Shown: positions 7,916 through 17,240 of the stretch, piece after piece
Layout: each line of letters opens with the position of its first letter
Numbering within the stretch: position 1 is the first letter of the stretch
Source: Eubacterium ruminantium
GTDB taxonomy: Bacteria > Bacillota > Clostridia > Lachnospirales > Lachnospiraceae
Direction: 5' to 3'
DNA length: 64,000 nt
NCBI GenBank assembly: GCA_900108205.1
Contig: FNUU01000001.1
Coordinates: 778,550-842,549, forward strand
The notes under the pieces: generated by a model
Told to the model about the DNA's origin: nothing
What the model saw: the letters and a program-made list of their open reading frames with translations, nothing else
Databases searched by the model: none
Program-made: the position numbers and the translations under genes

Positions 7916-8938
7916 TTACTCAATAACCTTGATCCATCCTTCAGGTGCTTCGATTCTTCCCATCTGGATGCCTGTAAGTGTATCATAAAGCTTCTTTGTT
8001 GTAGGACCCATCTCTTCCATTCCGCTTGGGAAGCAGATATCCCTGCCATGGTCATTTATCTTTCCTACAGGAGAGATAACTGCTGCTGTTCCGCAGAGAC
8101 CGCACTCATCAAAGCTCTCAAGCTCGTCAAGGAATACTTCTCTCTCCTCAACTTCCATACCAAGATAATCCTTTGCAACTACTTCAAGTGAACGACGTGT
8201 TACCGATGGAAGGATGCTGTTTGACTTTGGTGTGATAAACTTGTTACCTTTAACGAAGATCATATTTGCTCCGCCTGTTTCCTCAACCTTTGTTCTGGTT
8301 GCAGGATCAAGATACATATTCTCATCAAAGCCCTTCTGATGTGCATCAACTATTGCATGAAGGCTCATTGCATAGTTAAGACCTGCCTTGATATGACCTG
8401 TTCCGTGAGGAGCTGCTCTGTCGAAATCACTTACTCTGATGTAGATTGGCTTTGCGCCGCCCTTGAAATAAGGTCCAACAGGTGTTGTGAGAATTCTGAA
8501 CTGATACTCATCAGCCGGCTTAACACCGATAACTGAATTTGAACCAAACATAAATGGTCTTATATAAAGTGTAGCACCTGAACCATATGGAGGAACCCAG
8601 TCAAGATTTGCTTTAACAACCTTCTCTACAGCGTCGATAAATCTCTCTTCAGGAAATACAGCCATTTCAAGTCTCTTGCATGTATCCACCATTCTCTTTG
8701 CATTGAGGTCAGGTCTGAAAGTAACTACGTGACCATCTTCAGTTGTATATGCCTTAAGTCCTTCAAAGCATGACTGTGAATAATGAAGCACGCATGCACA
8801 CTCACTCATTGTGATTGTATGATCCGGTGTAAGGACACCATCATCCCATGCACCATCTTTGAAATTTGAAACATAGCTCTTATCTGTCTGGACATATCCA
8901 AATCCAAGACTTCCCCAGTCGATATCCTTTTTTGCCAT
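7916..8938 (-). CDS. ilvE: Branched-chain amino acid aminotransferase
   Basis: A 340-residue class IV aminotransferase. The PLP lysine lies in TGHIKAGLNYAMSLHA, and the cofactor-binding EETGGANMIFV block follows. The N-terminal WDDGVLTPDHTITMS and CFEGLKAY segments are typical of BCAT enzymes of the long bacterial type. It interconverts leucine, isoleucine and valine with their keto acids using 2-oxoglutarate/glutamate. It has its own promoter, a 165-nt leader and a terminator, so it is monocistronic. GGGAGATGG stands before the ATG. Confidence 0.95.
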   Translation of the reverse strand: MAKKDIDWGSLGFGYVQTDKSYVSNFKDGAWDDGVLTPDHTITMSECACVLHYSQSCFEGLKAYTTEDGHVVTFRPDLNAKRMVDTCKRLEMAVFPEERFIDAVEKVVKANLDWVPPYGSGATLYIRPFMFGSNSVIGVKPADEYQFRILTTPVGPYFKGGAKPIYIRVSDFDRAAPHGTGHIKAGLNYAMSLHAIVDAHQKGFDENMYLDPATRTKVEETGGANMIFVKGNKFITPKSNSILPSVTRRSLEVVAKDYLGMEVEEREVFLDELESFDECGLCGTAAVISPVGKINDHGRDICFPSGMEEMGPTTKKLYDTLTGIQMGRIEAPEGWIKVIE

Positions 8939-8970
8939 AATAGTCCATCTCCCATTCTTTATCTTATTTT

Positions 8971-9018
8971 ATGACATCCAGGCAATCGGTCTTCATCCCC
9001 GGTCTTTTGCCCTGTCAT
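8971..9018 (-). promoter_or_regulatory. Hairpin in the ilvE leader
   Basis: ATGACA pairs with TGTCAT, and GGCAA with TTGCC, around a 21-nt loop that holds a direct repeat CGGTCTT. The hairpin ends 32 nt before the ilvE start codon and is not followed by a T run. It may affect translation. No known leader class is recognised. Confidence 0.35.
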
Positions 9019-9110
9019 ATTTATATCTGCAGTTACAATACGTGTCTTCCACCCGTTTGTCCGGACTTCAGTCTCACCTGATATTCTCTGCAGTAATGCC
9101 GATAAGCATA

Positions 9111-9138
9111 ATTATATTCTCTATTTTCTGTCCGTCAA
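9111..9138 (-). promoter_or_regulatory. Promoter of ilvE
   Basis: On the minus strand TTGACG (9133-9138), 16 bp and TATAAT (9111-9116) form a strong vegetative promoter between prs and ilvE, giving a leader of about 165 nt. Confidence 0.7.
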
Positions 9139-9216
9139 GGAAAAAACGGAATATTTTAATTCATTTTTCATTTTCTCTTGAAAAAAGTCGGTCAGGAATA
9201 CTTTTACTTAAGAAAA

Positions 9217-10416
9217 TTAACCCTCGTAGTTATCTGAAATGGTATGCTTTACTTTATATTCATTGATTCTTGCCTGAATTCTCTCTGACTGATCAAGAAG
9301 ATCGCTTATAGATGCATCATGATTAATATGATCTACAAGGTATGCGATATACTTGCTCATGTCTGCAGACTCATACCAGTCACGTTCGAAAAGCTCCGGC
9401 TTCTGATATGTTACATTTGTTGTGATAACCTTTTCGATGATGCCATTCTTCTTAGCTTCATCAAAGATATCAAGTCCGGCAGTAAAGAGACCAAATGTAG
9501 CAAGACAGAATACTCTTCTTGCATTTCTCTTCTTAAGCTCTTTTGCAACATCCAGCATACTCTCTCCGGAAGCGATCATATCATCAACGATTATAACATC
9601 CTTGCCTGAAACATCATCACCCAGGAATTCATGAGCAACAATAGGATTTTTGCCATTTACAACTCTTGTATAATCTCTTCTCTTATAGAACATTCCGACA
9701 TCAACACCAAAATGGTTAGCGAAATATATTGCTCTGTGCATAGCTCCCTCATCAGGGCTGATGATCATAAGATGCTCTGAATCAAGCTCAAGATCAGGTG
9801 TTGTTCTGAGAAGACACTTGATAAACTGATATGTAGGCATTACATTTTCAAATCCGCTGAGCGGGATTGCATTCTGCACTCTCGGATCATGTGCATCAAA
9901 TGTAATGATATTTTCAACGCCCATGCCAACAAGCTCCTGAAGTGCAAGTGCACAGTCAAGAGACTCACGGCTTGTACGCTTATGCTGTCTGCTTTCATAG
10001 AGGAATGGCATGATAACATTGATTCTTCTGCCTTTTCCGCCAATAGCTGCAATAATTCTCTTCAAATCCTGATAGTGATCATCCGGTGACATCGGCTTCG
10101 TGATACCGCTCTGCTTATACTCGATGCTGTAATTTCCGACATCGACCATAATAAATATATCTTTGCCGCGGACTGAACCCTTAAGTGTTCCCTTAGCCTC
10201 ACCTGAAGCAAATCTCGGACAGCTTGAATTAAGAATATAAGTACTCTGCTCATAACCATCAAAGATAATACTTTCCTTTGGTTCTTTGATAAGTCTCTCT
10301 TTTCTCCATTTTACAAGGTAGCTGTCTACCTTCTTACCAAGAGAAAAGCTGCTTTCCAGTGGAAGAAGTCCGAGCTGTCCAACAGGAATTGTACTGAGTT
10401 TACTTGAGTCTGGCAT
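9217..10416 (-). CDS. prs: Ribose-phosphate pyrophosphokinase (PRPP synthetase), long form
   Basis: A 399-residue enzyme making PRPP from ribose 5-phosphate and ATP. Visible motifs are the flexible-loop region PFLYESRQHKRTSRESLDCA, the FDAHDPRVQ region and the PRPP-binding motif DVIIVDDMIASGESM. The usual bacterial enzyme has about 315 residues; this one has an N-terminal extension and insertions, a form known to me from Lachnospiraceae. GGAGG precedes the ATG. It follows dnaI by 32 bp and is probably co-transcribed with the primosome genes, coupling nucleotide supply to replication genes. Confidence 0.9.
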   Translation of the reverse strand: MPDSSKLSTIPVGQLGLLPLESSFSLGKKVDSYLVKWRKERLIKEPKESIIFDGYEQSTYILNSSCPRFASGEAKGTLKGSVRGKDIFIMVDVGNYSIEYKQSGITKPMSPDDHYQDLKRIIAAIGGKGRRINVIMPFLYESRQHKRTSRESLDCALALQELVGMGVENIITFDAHDPRVQNAIPLSGFENVMPTYQFIKCLLRTTPDLELDSEHLMIISPDEGAMHRAIYFANHFGVDVGMFYKRRDYTRVVNGKNPIVAHEFLGDDVSGKDVIIVDDMIASGESMLDVAKELKKRNARRVFCLATFGLFTAGLDIFDEAKKNGIIEKVITTNVTYQKPELFERDWYESADMSKYIAYLVDHINHDASISDLLDQSERIQARINEYKVKHTISDNYEG

Positions 10417-10448
10417 TTTAAAATTCCTCCATTTTTATAAATAAATGT

Positions 10449-11480
10449 TTAAGAATACTTTTCAAGCATTCTTTTCTTTTTTACCATTCGTATATTTGCA
10501 CCGAAAATGTTATAAAAATCGTAATTCTCCGCAATCCTTCCGGCAAAGCGTTCAGTGTAATTATCCCTGATACCCTTTATATCCAGATTAGAAGAAATGA
10601 TGGTCGCTTTGCCCCTGGTGATCCTTTCATTCACAACCCTGAAAAGATGTGTGATACTCTGTCTGTTCAGTGCCTCTGTTCCAAGATCATCGATGATAAG
10701 AAGATCTGCTTTGAATATGAAATCATATCTCGCTTTCTTATCCCTGTCATCCTCTCCTTCGGTGTGCCGGAAAAGATATTCATTTATCACATCTTCGACC
10801 ATCTCTCCTGCAGTAAGATAAAACACACTGAAGCCTGCGTCAAGTATTTCTTTCGCAATGCAGTTGGTCAGAAAAGTTTTTCCTCTGCCCGTTTCTCCGA
10901 ATATTATAATATTTCCGCGGCTTTTGTCAAAGGATTTAATATAATTCTTTGCTCTTTCCACCAGATTTTTAATGTTATCATAAGGTGAAACCACATTATC
11001 TTTGTAGATATCCTTACTGAAAAAGCTGTAATCAAAGGTTTCAAAATTTTCCTGTGAAAGCCTGCTGCTGAGATTTGATTCCATATACCTTGCTTCCACT
11101 ATCATCTGATTCAGACAGCTGCATCTTCTTCCTTCAAAGTATCCTTCATCCTTACATTTAGGACATACATACTGTCTCTCAAGATATGCTTCATCATAGC
11201 CGTTTTTCACCAGAAGGTTCTTCTTTCTTCGCGTCAGCTCATCATTTTTCTTCTGAAGTTTTCCCAGCTCACTGATATTCTTAACACCGTCCGCAGACTT
11301 TTCTGCTATTCCGCGGCGTATGGTATCCAGCGTTCCTTCTCGTATCTCATCCTCGATTTCTTTGATCTCAGGGATTTTTTCGTAAACCTCTTCGCGTCTT
11401 TTACTTAGTTCTCTCTTACTTTCGCTCCGGCGCCTGTCAAGCTGTTTCAGGATTTCATCCATATCAAATGTGTAACTCAT
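10449..11480 (-). CDS. dnaI: DnaI/DnaC-like helicase-loader ATPase
   Basis: A 343-residue AAA+ protein. An N-terminal charged helical region is followed by a zinc-binding CPKC..CSC segment (YVCPKCKDEGYFEGRRCSC), then the AAA+ core with Walker A GETGRGKTF and Walker B LLIIDDLGTE and an arginine-rich end (ERFAGRI). This layout is typical of DnaI, which loads the replicative helicase onto DNA. Its ATG overlaps the stop codon of the DnaD-type gene (TAATG), so both are translationally coupled. Confidence 0.9.
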   Translation of the reverse strand: MSYTFDMDEILKQLDRRRSESKRELSKRREEVYEKIPEIKEIEDEIREGTLDTIRRGIAEKSADGVKNISELGKLQKKNDELTRRKKNLLVKNGYDEAYLERQYVCPKCKDEGYFEGRRCSCLNQMIVEARYMESNLSSRLSQENFETFDYSFFSKDIYKDNVVSPYDNIKNLVERAKNYIKSFDKSRGNIIIFGETGRGKTFLTNCIAKEILDAGFSVFYLTAGEMVEDVINEYLFRHTEGEDDRDKKARYDFIFKADLLIIDDLGTEALNRQSITHLFRVVNERITRGKATIISSNLDIKGIRDNYTERFAGRIAENYDFYNIFGANIRMVKKKRMLEKYS

Positions 11481-12793
11481 TATTTATCATTTACCTCTTT
11501 GATGTACATTTTGGTAAGTTCATTCCATTCATCGTCCGAACTGCTCTGCTTATAATCTCCAAAAAGCCCAAGCCTTGAATCTGAACCGGCTGCTTTCTTC
11601 TTACCCTTCTCATATCTGGAATCGGCATCTTCAATATCCTTGTAATTCTTTACTCCGTCCTTATGCCATCTCTCAAGAATACCATTTACATACGCAAATG
11701 TTGCCGAATTCGGTCTTGTGATTATGGCCCTTCTGCAGGCCTCGCCGATAATATCCTCATTGTAACCGAATTCATTCTGCCACACCTTTATATATGCCAT
11801 TTCAGCCGGTGTCGGAACTGCCCTGTTGGTTATGCCGAGTTCCTTAAATATTGTTCTGTACATAGAATTAAATGTATCTGTATATTCCTTGGCTGCCTTT
11901 CTGTCTCTGATACCCATTTCATACCAGTTTATGGCAACTCTCTCAACATAATTACACTTTGTCTTGCCTATGGTTGCACAGTACTCCAGAAGGTATTCCA
12001 TAAGATCCGTCGGAAGCTTCAGTTCATCGTAGACATAGATAAGCATGTTGATGTCCGGCTGCGATAGATTTCTGTTGAAATATGCCTGAGCCTGACTTAC
12101 CAGATCCTGGAAATTTTCATCTGTAAGCTTCTGATCTATCTCATTCTTTTCAATCTTTTTCTTCTCTGGCGCTCTGTAGGTATCAATTTCCGACTCTGCG
12201 CTGCCTGATATTATGTCAACTTCCTCTATATGTCTTTCAGAACCGGCTCTGCTGCCTGCGCGTCTGTTGTCCGATGAGATATCATTTACACGTCTGCTGT
12301 CCGATACAGCCTTAGCAGTTCTTCTGCTCTCCGGTGCGTCCTCATCATCCATATCGTCATCTGAGACATTTACAGATAATCTCTTTCTGTCAGTTCCGAA
12401 TGAACCGTTCATTTCATCGATATCCACAGCATTTCTGCCATCATCCAGCATAGCGGTTGTAAAGTCCACTATCTTGTTCTGATCATTAAGTATTTCAGGT
12501 GCTTCTATATTCTTTAAAATGATCCCTGTGATATTTCTCCCTGTATCGTACGTAAAACTGAGTATACCCTCTTTGACCCAGTATCTGATGGCTCTGCATA
12601 CATCATTTTCCGTACACTGAAAATAATCTGCTATATCACTTACCGATACCGGTCTTCCACATGAATAAAGACGAACCAGATATAGATAAACCTTAACAAA
12701 ATCGCCATTCGCCCCTACCATATAATAATCTATAAAATTATTGGAAATCTCTGAAAAAGTCTCCTTCTTTTCTGATGAAATAGTAATGTTCAT
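11480..12793 (-). CDS. DnaD-domain primosome protein
   Basis: A 437-residue protein from the ATG at 12791-12793; the longer frame runs into the promoter. Residues 1-100 look like a winged-helix DnaD N-terminal domain (VYLYLVRLYSCGRPVSVSDI, then YFQCTENDVCRAIRYW). A polar, Arg/Asp-rich linker follows. The C-terminal part (residues about 225-370) holds two copies of the DnaB2/DnaD helical module, each ending in a YxxxxWxxxG-like pattern (INWYEMGIRD, GILERWHKDGVKN). Such proteins remodel DNA at the origin and help load helicase. The gene heads an operon with dnaI and prs, and paired DnaA-like boxes lie upstream. Confidence 0.85.
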   Translation of the reverse strand: MNITISSEKKETFSEISNNFIDYYMVGANGDFVKVYLYLVRLYSCGRPVSVSDIADYFQCTENDVCRAIRYWVKEGILSFTYDTGRNITGIILKNIEAPEILNDQNKIVDFTTAMLDDGRNAVDIDEMNGSFGTDRKRLSVNVSDDDMDDEDAPESRRTAKAVSDSRRVNDISSDNRRAGSRAGSERHIEEVDIISGSAESEIDTYRAPEKKKIEKNEIDQKLTDENFQDLVSQAQAYFNRNLSQPDINMLIYVYDELKLPTDLMEYLLEYCATIGKTKCNYVERVAINWYEMGIRDRKAAKEYTDTFNSMYRTIFKELGITNRAVPTPAEMAYIKVWQNEFGYNEDIIGEACRRAIITRPNSATFAYVNGILERWHKDGVKNYKDIEDADSRYEKGKKKAAGSDSRLGLFGDYKQSSSDDEWNELTKMYIKEVNDK

Positions 12794-12829
12794 TGTTCCA
12801 AGCCCTTCCCCATTGTCAAAAGTGTATTT

Positions 12830-12857
12830 AGTATAACACATCAAAAGTCTTTTGCAA
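12830..12857 (-). promoter_or_regulatory. Promoter of the dnaD-dnaI-prs operon
   Basis: On the minus strand TTGCAA (12852-12857), 16 bp and TATACT (12830-12835) lie about 37 bp before the ATG. Confidence 0.6.
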
Positions 12858-12892
12858 CTGCTCACTCCCGGCCGGGATATCAAACAGAATTT

Positions 12893-12910
12893 TGTGGAAA
12901 CTGTTGATAA
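12893..12910 (-). promoter_or_regulatory. Paired DnaA-like boxes, promoter-proximal
   Basis: Two abutting 9-mers on the minus strand read TTATCAACA and GTTTCCACA, each one or two changes from the DnaA box TTATCCACA. They lie about 35 bp upstream of the -35 element of the dnaD operon. Confidence 0.5.
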
Positions 12911-12995
12911 CTTTTGACTTTTTTAATTTTATAATGAACAAACTTCGATTATAACCGCCTTCCGAGTCTTAGTCAGACAATTCACAGATGTTGAT

Positions 12996-13035
12996 AAAAA
13001 CAAAAATCATCTGCCTTATAACAGCAGATGATTTT
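12996..13035 (-). terminator. Intrinsic terminator of murC
   Basis: AAAATCATCTGC pairs with GCAGATGATTTT (13003-13035) and runs into TTTTTGTTTTT on the minus strand, just past the murC stop. Confidence 0.85.
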
Positions 13036-13052
13036 GTGGATATTGTTGATAA
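13035..13052 (-). promoter_or_regulatory. Paired DnaA-like boxes, distal
   Basis: Abutting 9-mers TTATCAACA and ATATCCACA on the minus strand directly follow the murC stop codon. They repeat the arrangement seen at 12893-12910, 142 bp away. Confidence 0.45.
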
Positions 13053-14435
13053 CTATTTTTTTACCAGTGAAACTCCCACAGAATCGATGTTTCCTGCACC
13101 CATAGTTATTAACAAATCATTTTCTTTCGATTTTTTTGAAAAATATTCTTCTATTGACAAAAAATCACCAAGATAGATTGCATCACAACCCTTTTCTTTA
13201 AGAAGCTTTTCAATATCTCTCGATGAAACAGTACCGTCATCCTTCTCTCTGGCCGCATATATATCAGCCAGAAGTACGTGATCAGCCACAGAAAGTGCCT
13301 CGGCAAAATGTTCCAGATGTGCCTTCGTTCTTGAATAAGTATGCGGCTGGAATGCAACCCAGAGGTCCTTTTTCTTAATCTCCGAAGCCACCTTGAGCGT
13401 TGCAGCAATCTCTGTAGGATGGTGAGCATAATCATCAATAACTATTGCTCCCTTCTCCGTCACGCCCTTATACTCGAATCTTCTTCCTGCGCTCTTGCAG
13501 ACAGCCAGTCCTTCTTTTATGCTTTCAACCGGTATTCCAAGCTCCATGGATGCAGCTATAACTGCCAGTGCATTCATGGCATTATGCTCTCCTGTAACAT
13601 TCAACTTGAATGTACCAAGAATTTTACCTTCAGCCTCTACCGTAAAGACCGGTCTGCCAACCTCATCAAGTGTAAACTCCTTCATAACAAGATCATTTGT
13701 ATCCTTCTTACCGAATTTAATGACTCTGCAGTCCAGTCCGGAAATGACCTTGTCAACACAGTCCATATCACCATTTATGATAACAGTCCCATTTTTCTTG
13801 GTCTTTGTAGCAAACACTCTGAATGATTCAATTATATTATCCAGATTCTTAAAGAAATCCAGATGGTCATTATCTATATTCAGTATAATACTGATAAATG
13901 GTTCAAAGGAATGATAGCTGTTTGTATACTCACAGGCCTCTGTCACGAAATAGTCCGAGCTTCCCACACGAATATTTCCGCCTATCTGCTCAAGCATTCC
14001 TCCGATAGAAACCGTCGGATCCTTCTCTGCCTGCATAAGAATACTGGTCATCATGGCTGTAGTAGTGGTCTTTCCGTGGGTACCCGCAACCGCAACACTG
14101 TACTTATAGAATGCCATGATCTGTCCGAGAAGCTGGGCTCTTGAAAGCATAGGAAGACCTCTTCTCTTAACTTCCTTATATTCTTCATTATCTTCTCTTA
14201 TAGCTGCTGTATAAACAACCACATCGATGTCATCGGAAATATTTTCCTTTACCTGTCCGATCTTTATGCTGCATCCACCCTGCGAGAGCATTTTTGTAAT
14301 ATCGGATTCTTTCATATCTGAACCGGATACAGTGAAGTGTTCCTTCATAAGTATCTCGGCAAGTCCACTCATGCTTATTCCACCGATGCCCATAAAATAT
14401 ACATGACATGGTTTATTAAAATCTATCTGATACAT
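13053..14435 (-). CDS. murC: UDP-N-acetylmuramate--L-alanine ligase
   Basis: A 460-residue Mur ligase. The N-terminal Rossmann domain shows FMGIGGISMSGLAEIL, the central ATPase domain shows the P-loop VAGTHGKTTTTAM, and the C-terminal domain carries VIDDYAHHPTEIAAT and FQPHTYSRT, all diagnostic for MurC. It adds L-alanine to UDP-MurNAc in the cytosol as the first peptide step of peptidoglycan synthesis. The ATG at 14433-14435 is chosen because AAAGGAC lies eight bases upstream. Downstream are a terminator and the dnaD operon. Confidence 0.97.
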   Translation of the reverse strand: MYQIDFNKPCHVYFMGIGGISMSGLAEILMKEHFTVSGSDMKESDITKMLSQGGCSIKIGQVKENISDDIDVVVYTAAIREDNEEYKEVKRRGLPMLSRAQLLGQIMAFYKYSVAVAGTHGKTTTTAMMTSILMQAEKDPTVSIGGMLEQIGGNIRVGSSDYFVTEACEYTNSYHSFEPFISIILNIDNDHLDFFKNLDNIIESFRVFATKTKKNGTVIINGDMDCVDKVISGLDCRVIKFGKKDTNDLVMKEFTLDEVGRPVFTVEAEGKILGTFKLNVTGEHNAMNALAVIAASMELGIPVESIKEGLAVCKSAGRRFEYKGVTEKGAIVIDDYAHHPTEIAATLKVASEIKKKDLWVAFQPHTYSRTKAHLEHFAEALSVADHVLLADIYAAREKDDGTVSSRDIEKLLKEKGCDAIYLGDFLSIEEYFSKKSKENDLLITMGAGNIDSVGVSLVKK

Positions 14436-14524
14436 TTTAAACTGTCCTTTCATTCAATCCATGCTTTCTTATTACAACAAATCACATTCAGAAGCATGAT
14501 ACTCTTAATACTACAACGCAACTG

Positions 14525-14635
14525 TCAAGTACCGGACAAGCTATACGATAAGATAATCGCAATAATACCTCCAACGCACATCAAATAATCCCATACGCGT
14601 GTACTCTGTCCGCTGCATGGTAATAATACATCCAA
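14525..14635 (-). CDS. Possible 36-residue membrane peptide between helicase and murC
   Basis: A short open frame beginning at TTG encodes a polar start (LPCSGQSTRVWD) followed by a hydrophobic stretch (GGIIAIILSYSLSG). It could be one membrane helix. No ribosome site is visible, and the frame may be chance; it is listed only because the hydrophobic pattern stands out in a 218-bp spacer without other features. Confidence 0.2.
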   Translation of the reverse strand: MDVLLPCSGQSTRVWDYLMCVGGIIAIILSYSLSGT

Positions 14636-14653
14636 AGAATGATTTTTTCAAGA

Positions 14654-16972
14654 TTAGAGAAACTTATTCTTTACCTCTTCCATATCCAGTACTCCCTGAA
14701 CAAAGCCCTTCCGGATCAGTTCATCAGGTATATATTCATCATATTTGTTGAAAAGTGGCAGTTCCTTCGGAAAGATAAGTTCCATCATATCAAAAGGCTT
14801 TTGAAGTTCTTCACTGAGTATTCTGAAGAAATCCTCTTTACCGACTCTCATATTAAATACCATAAAGAAAGGCTTCGAAGAATCAAAATTACTGAGTCCC
14901 AGCCGTCCCTTCAGTTTGATCCTTATGAATCTCTCCAGAGCCATAAATGAATATGTTCCAAGCCACGGAAAAAGACACCATTTGGTCCCTCCCAGGCAGA
15001 AAAGCATTTCATCTTTTATATCTGTCTCTTTGAACATATTCCTTGCTTTTTCAAGTCTTGAAACAGCATTTTTCATAAGATACGGATAGGACTTATCTTC
15101 AAGAAGGACCTGCTTCATCCTGATAAGTATCTTTGTATGAAGATCTCCCGGGCACTGCCCGAAATATGCCGGAACACTGCCTTTAACCTTTGTGCAGTAA
15201 ACACTGTGTCGATCCTTATCCACAGACAGCACCGTCCACACATGCCCTGCGATTGCAATCTTCTCACCCACTGGCGGAGGCATGACTATGGTTCCCAGCT
15301 CCTCATGTTCATTTCTTACCGAATATTCCTCCGATTCCTGAAATACACCATAGAATTTGAAACTGTTTATTATCCTCTCCCCTGCAAGTCCGACTATCAG
15401 TCCACCCTCTGCCGTTCTCTCAATATGCTTTTTTTCTATCAAATGACGCAGCAGTATCCTGTAATCCTCAGCATCTATGGTATGGAAATACTGAAGACTG
15501 AGTACTCTTCTGGCAAGTTCCGCAGGGCTCATTTCTCCTCCCGACACAAGAGTGCTCATGGTCTGATGGTAAAGAAGGCTAAACGGAAGCCTGTCCAGCC
15601 TCGGCGGCTCGACCCACCTTTCTTCTATATATAACTGAATCAATGCAATAGCCTGTATCAGCTTCCATGGAATATTTACAGGAAGCATTGCTCTTTCCTC
15701 TACTTCATCCTCCCTTATGACGAAGTGCATTTCCTGAGGCTGTCCTCTTCGTCCGGTGCGCCCCATTCTCTGTAAAAATGAAGAAACCGTCCATGGCGCA
15801 TCAATCTGAAATGCCTTCTCCAGCCTTCCGATATCTATGCCCAGTTCCAGCGTTGCAGTAGTCACTGTGGTCTGAACCTCGTCATCATCCTTCATCAGAT
15901 CTTCAGCCGTTTCTCTCAGCGCCGCAGAAATATTACCATGGTGGATCTGAAATCTTTCGGCCTCTCCCTGCACCTCCGAATACCTTCTGAGGGTGGTGGT
16001 AACCGCCTCGCATTCCTCTCTGGAATTCACAAACACAAGGCACTTTTTACCTCTGGTATGATCAAATATATATTTGAATGAGGGATCATAAACTGCTCCG
16101 CTTTTTTCACTGTTCTCATGCTCCAATCCGGGATTATTCTCATATATTATATTATCCGACTCAGATTTACCCTCACATGTTTCATAAGCCTGGTCTGATG
16201 TGCTCTCATGTATTTCTTGATCCGACTTGGATATGCTCTCTCCATTTTCTCCGCTCTCAATATAGAAATGTTCCACTGAGAGTCTCCACTTTGTGCCCTT
16301 ATGTTCTATCTTCGGTATGATTGTTCCTCTCCCCGTACCTGCAGCAAGGAACTCTCCAACCCTCTCAGGGTCACCGATAGTCGCAGACAGTCCTATCCTC
16401 CTCGGTTTTACATTTGCAGCCCGGCACAGTCTCTCAATGAGGCAAAGTGTCTGTCCGCCTCTGTCGCCCCGAAGCAGTGAATGTACTTCATCGATAACGA
16501 TAAATCTCAAATCCCCGAAAAGCCACGGAAGCATCGCATATTTTCTCATAAGCATTGCTTCAAGGGACTCCGGCGTTATCTGAAGGATGCCCGACGGATT
16601 CTTAAGCAGTTTATTCTTATGACTCATTGCAACATCTCCATGCCAGTGCCACACCGGAATATCAGCTTCCTCACACAATTCGGTAAGTCTGTCAAACTGG
16701 TCATTTATCAAAGCTTTCAAAGGCCCGATATATATACAGCCCACCGAAGTCGGTCTGTCCTCCCACATTTTTGAAATGACAGGAAAGAATGCAGCCTCCG
16801 TTTTTCCCGATGCAGTAGATGCTGATATAAGAACATTTTCATCAGTATTAAATATCGCATCCCCCGCTGCCACCTGAACAGCCCTCAGGTTCTCCCAGTT
16901 ATTTCTATAAATATAATCCTGCACAAACGGTGCATATCTCTCAAATATACTCAACCTGTATTCTCCCTGCAT
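14654..16972 (-). CDS. Lhr-like superfamily 2 helicase of a TerB/BrxD-type operon
   Basis: A 772-residue DEAD/DEAH helicase. Motif I ASTASGKTE lies at residues 51-59, motif II DEVH at 161-164, motif III is LSATIG, and motif VI is QRMGRTGRRG. A winged-helix-like part and an unassigned C-terminal region follow, so it is a short relative of Lhr (about 1500 residues in other bacteria). Between the two RecA lobes sits an acidic, low-complexity insert of about 70 residues (Glu/Ser/Asp-rich). It is last in a three-gene order with a BrxD-like ATPase and a TerB-N protein, a set linked by others to DNA processing and phage defence. Confidence 0.85.
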   Translation of the reverse strand: MQGEYRLSIFERYAPFVQDYIYRNNWENLRAVQVAAGDAIFNTDENVLISASTASGKTEAAFFPVISKMWEDRPTSVGCIYIGPLKALINDQFDRLTELCEEADIPVWHWHGDVAMSHKNKLLKNPSGILQITPESLEAMLMRKYAMLPWLFGDLRFIVIDEVHSLLRGDRGGQTLCLIERLCRAANVKPRRIGLSATIGDPERVGEFLAAGTGRGTIIPKIEHKGTKWRLSVEHFYIESGENGESISKSDQEIHESTSDQAYETCEGKSESDNIIYENNPGLEHENSEKSGAVYDPSFKYIFDHTRGKKCLVFVNSREECEAVTTTLRRYSEVQGEAERFQIHHGNISAALRETAEDLMKDDDEVQTTVTTATLELGIDIGRLEKAFQIDAPWTVSSFLQRMGRTGRRGQPQEMHFVIREDEVEERAMLPVNIPWKLIQAIALIQLYIEERWVEPPRLDRLPFSLLYHQTMSTLVSGGEMSPAELARRVLSLQYFHTIDAEDYRILLRHLIEKKHIERTAEGGLIVGLAGERIINSFKFYGVFQESEEYSVRNEHEELGTIVMPPPVGEKIAIAGHVWTVLSVDKDRHSVYCTKVKGSVPAYFGQCPGDLHTKILIRMKQVLLEDKSYPYLMKNAVSRLEKARNMFKETDIKDEMLFCLGGTKWCLFPWLGTYSFMALERFIRIKLKGRLGLSNFDSSKPFFMVFNMRVGKEDFFRILSEELQKPFDMMELIFPKELPLFNKYDEYIPDELIRKGFVQGVLDMEEVKNKFL

Positions 16973-17000
16973 TCATTGCCAAAGCACTATATTTTATACC

Positions 17001-17240
17001 ATATAACTAATTCATGCTACCACATATGTTTTTGTGCCGTAACACAAACCCATACTATCGCACCTGTTTTTGTGCCATAACACAAATTCACACCATCACA
17101 TATGTTTTTATGCCGTAACACTGATTCGTACTATCGTATCTGTTTTTGTGCCATAACATCGATTCATGCTATCGCATTTATTTTTGCACCATAACATCAA
17201 TTCATGCTATCATATCCGTTTTCGTACCATAGCATAAGTT
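17001..17240. repeat. 38-bp tandem repeat, five to six units
   Basis: Five full 38-bp units start at 17028, 17066, 17104, 17142 and 17180, with partial units on both sides. Most begin GTTTTTGTGCC and then read RTAACA. The array fills the spacer between the BrxD-like and helicase genes (16973-17239) and has no coding frame. Confidence 0.9.

Noticed and set aside
8939..9104. T-box-like GGGTGGAA in the ilvE leader
   Set aside because: The match to AGGGTGGNACCGCG is partial, the leader is too short, and there is no terminator/antiterminator pair or specifier loop.
15216..15224. Perfect DnaA box TTATCCACA in the helicase gene (another at 25392-25400)
   Set aside because: Single boxes inside coding sequence are expected by chance and have no partner boxes.
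7523..17240. Tandem arrays as CRISPR
   Set aside because: Units follow each other without unique spacers, diverge gradually, and no cas genes are present.
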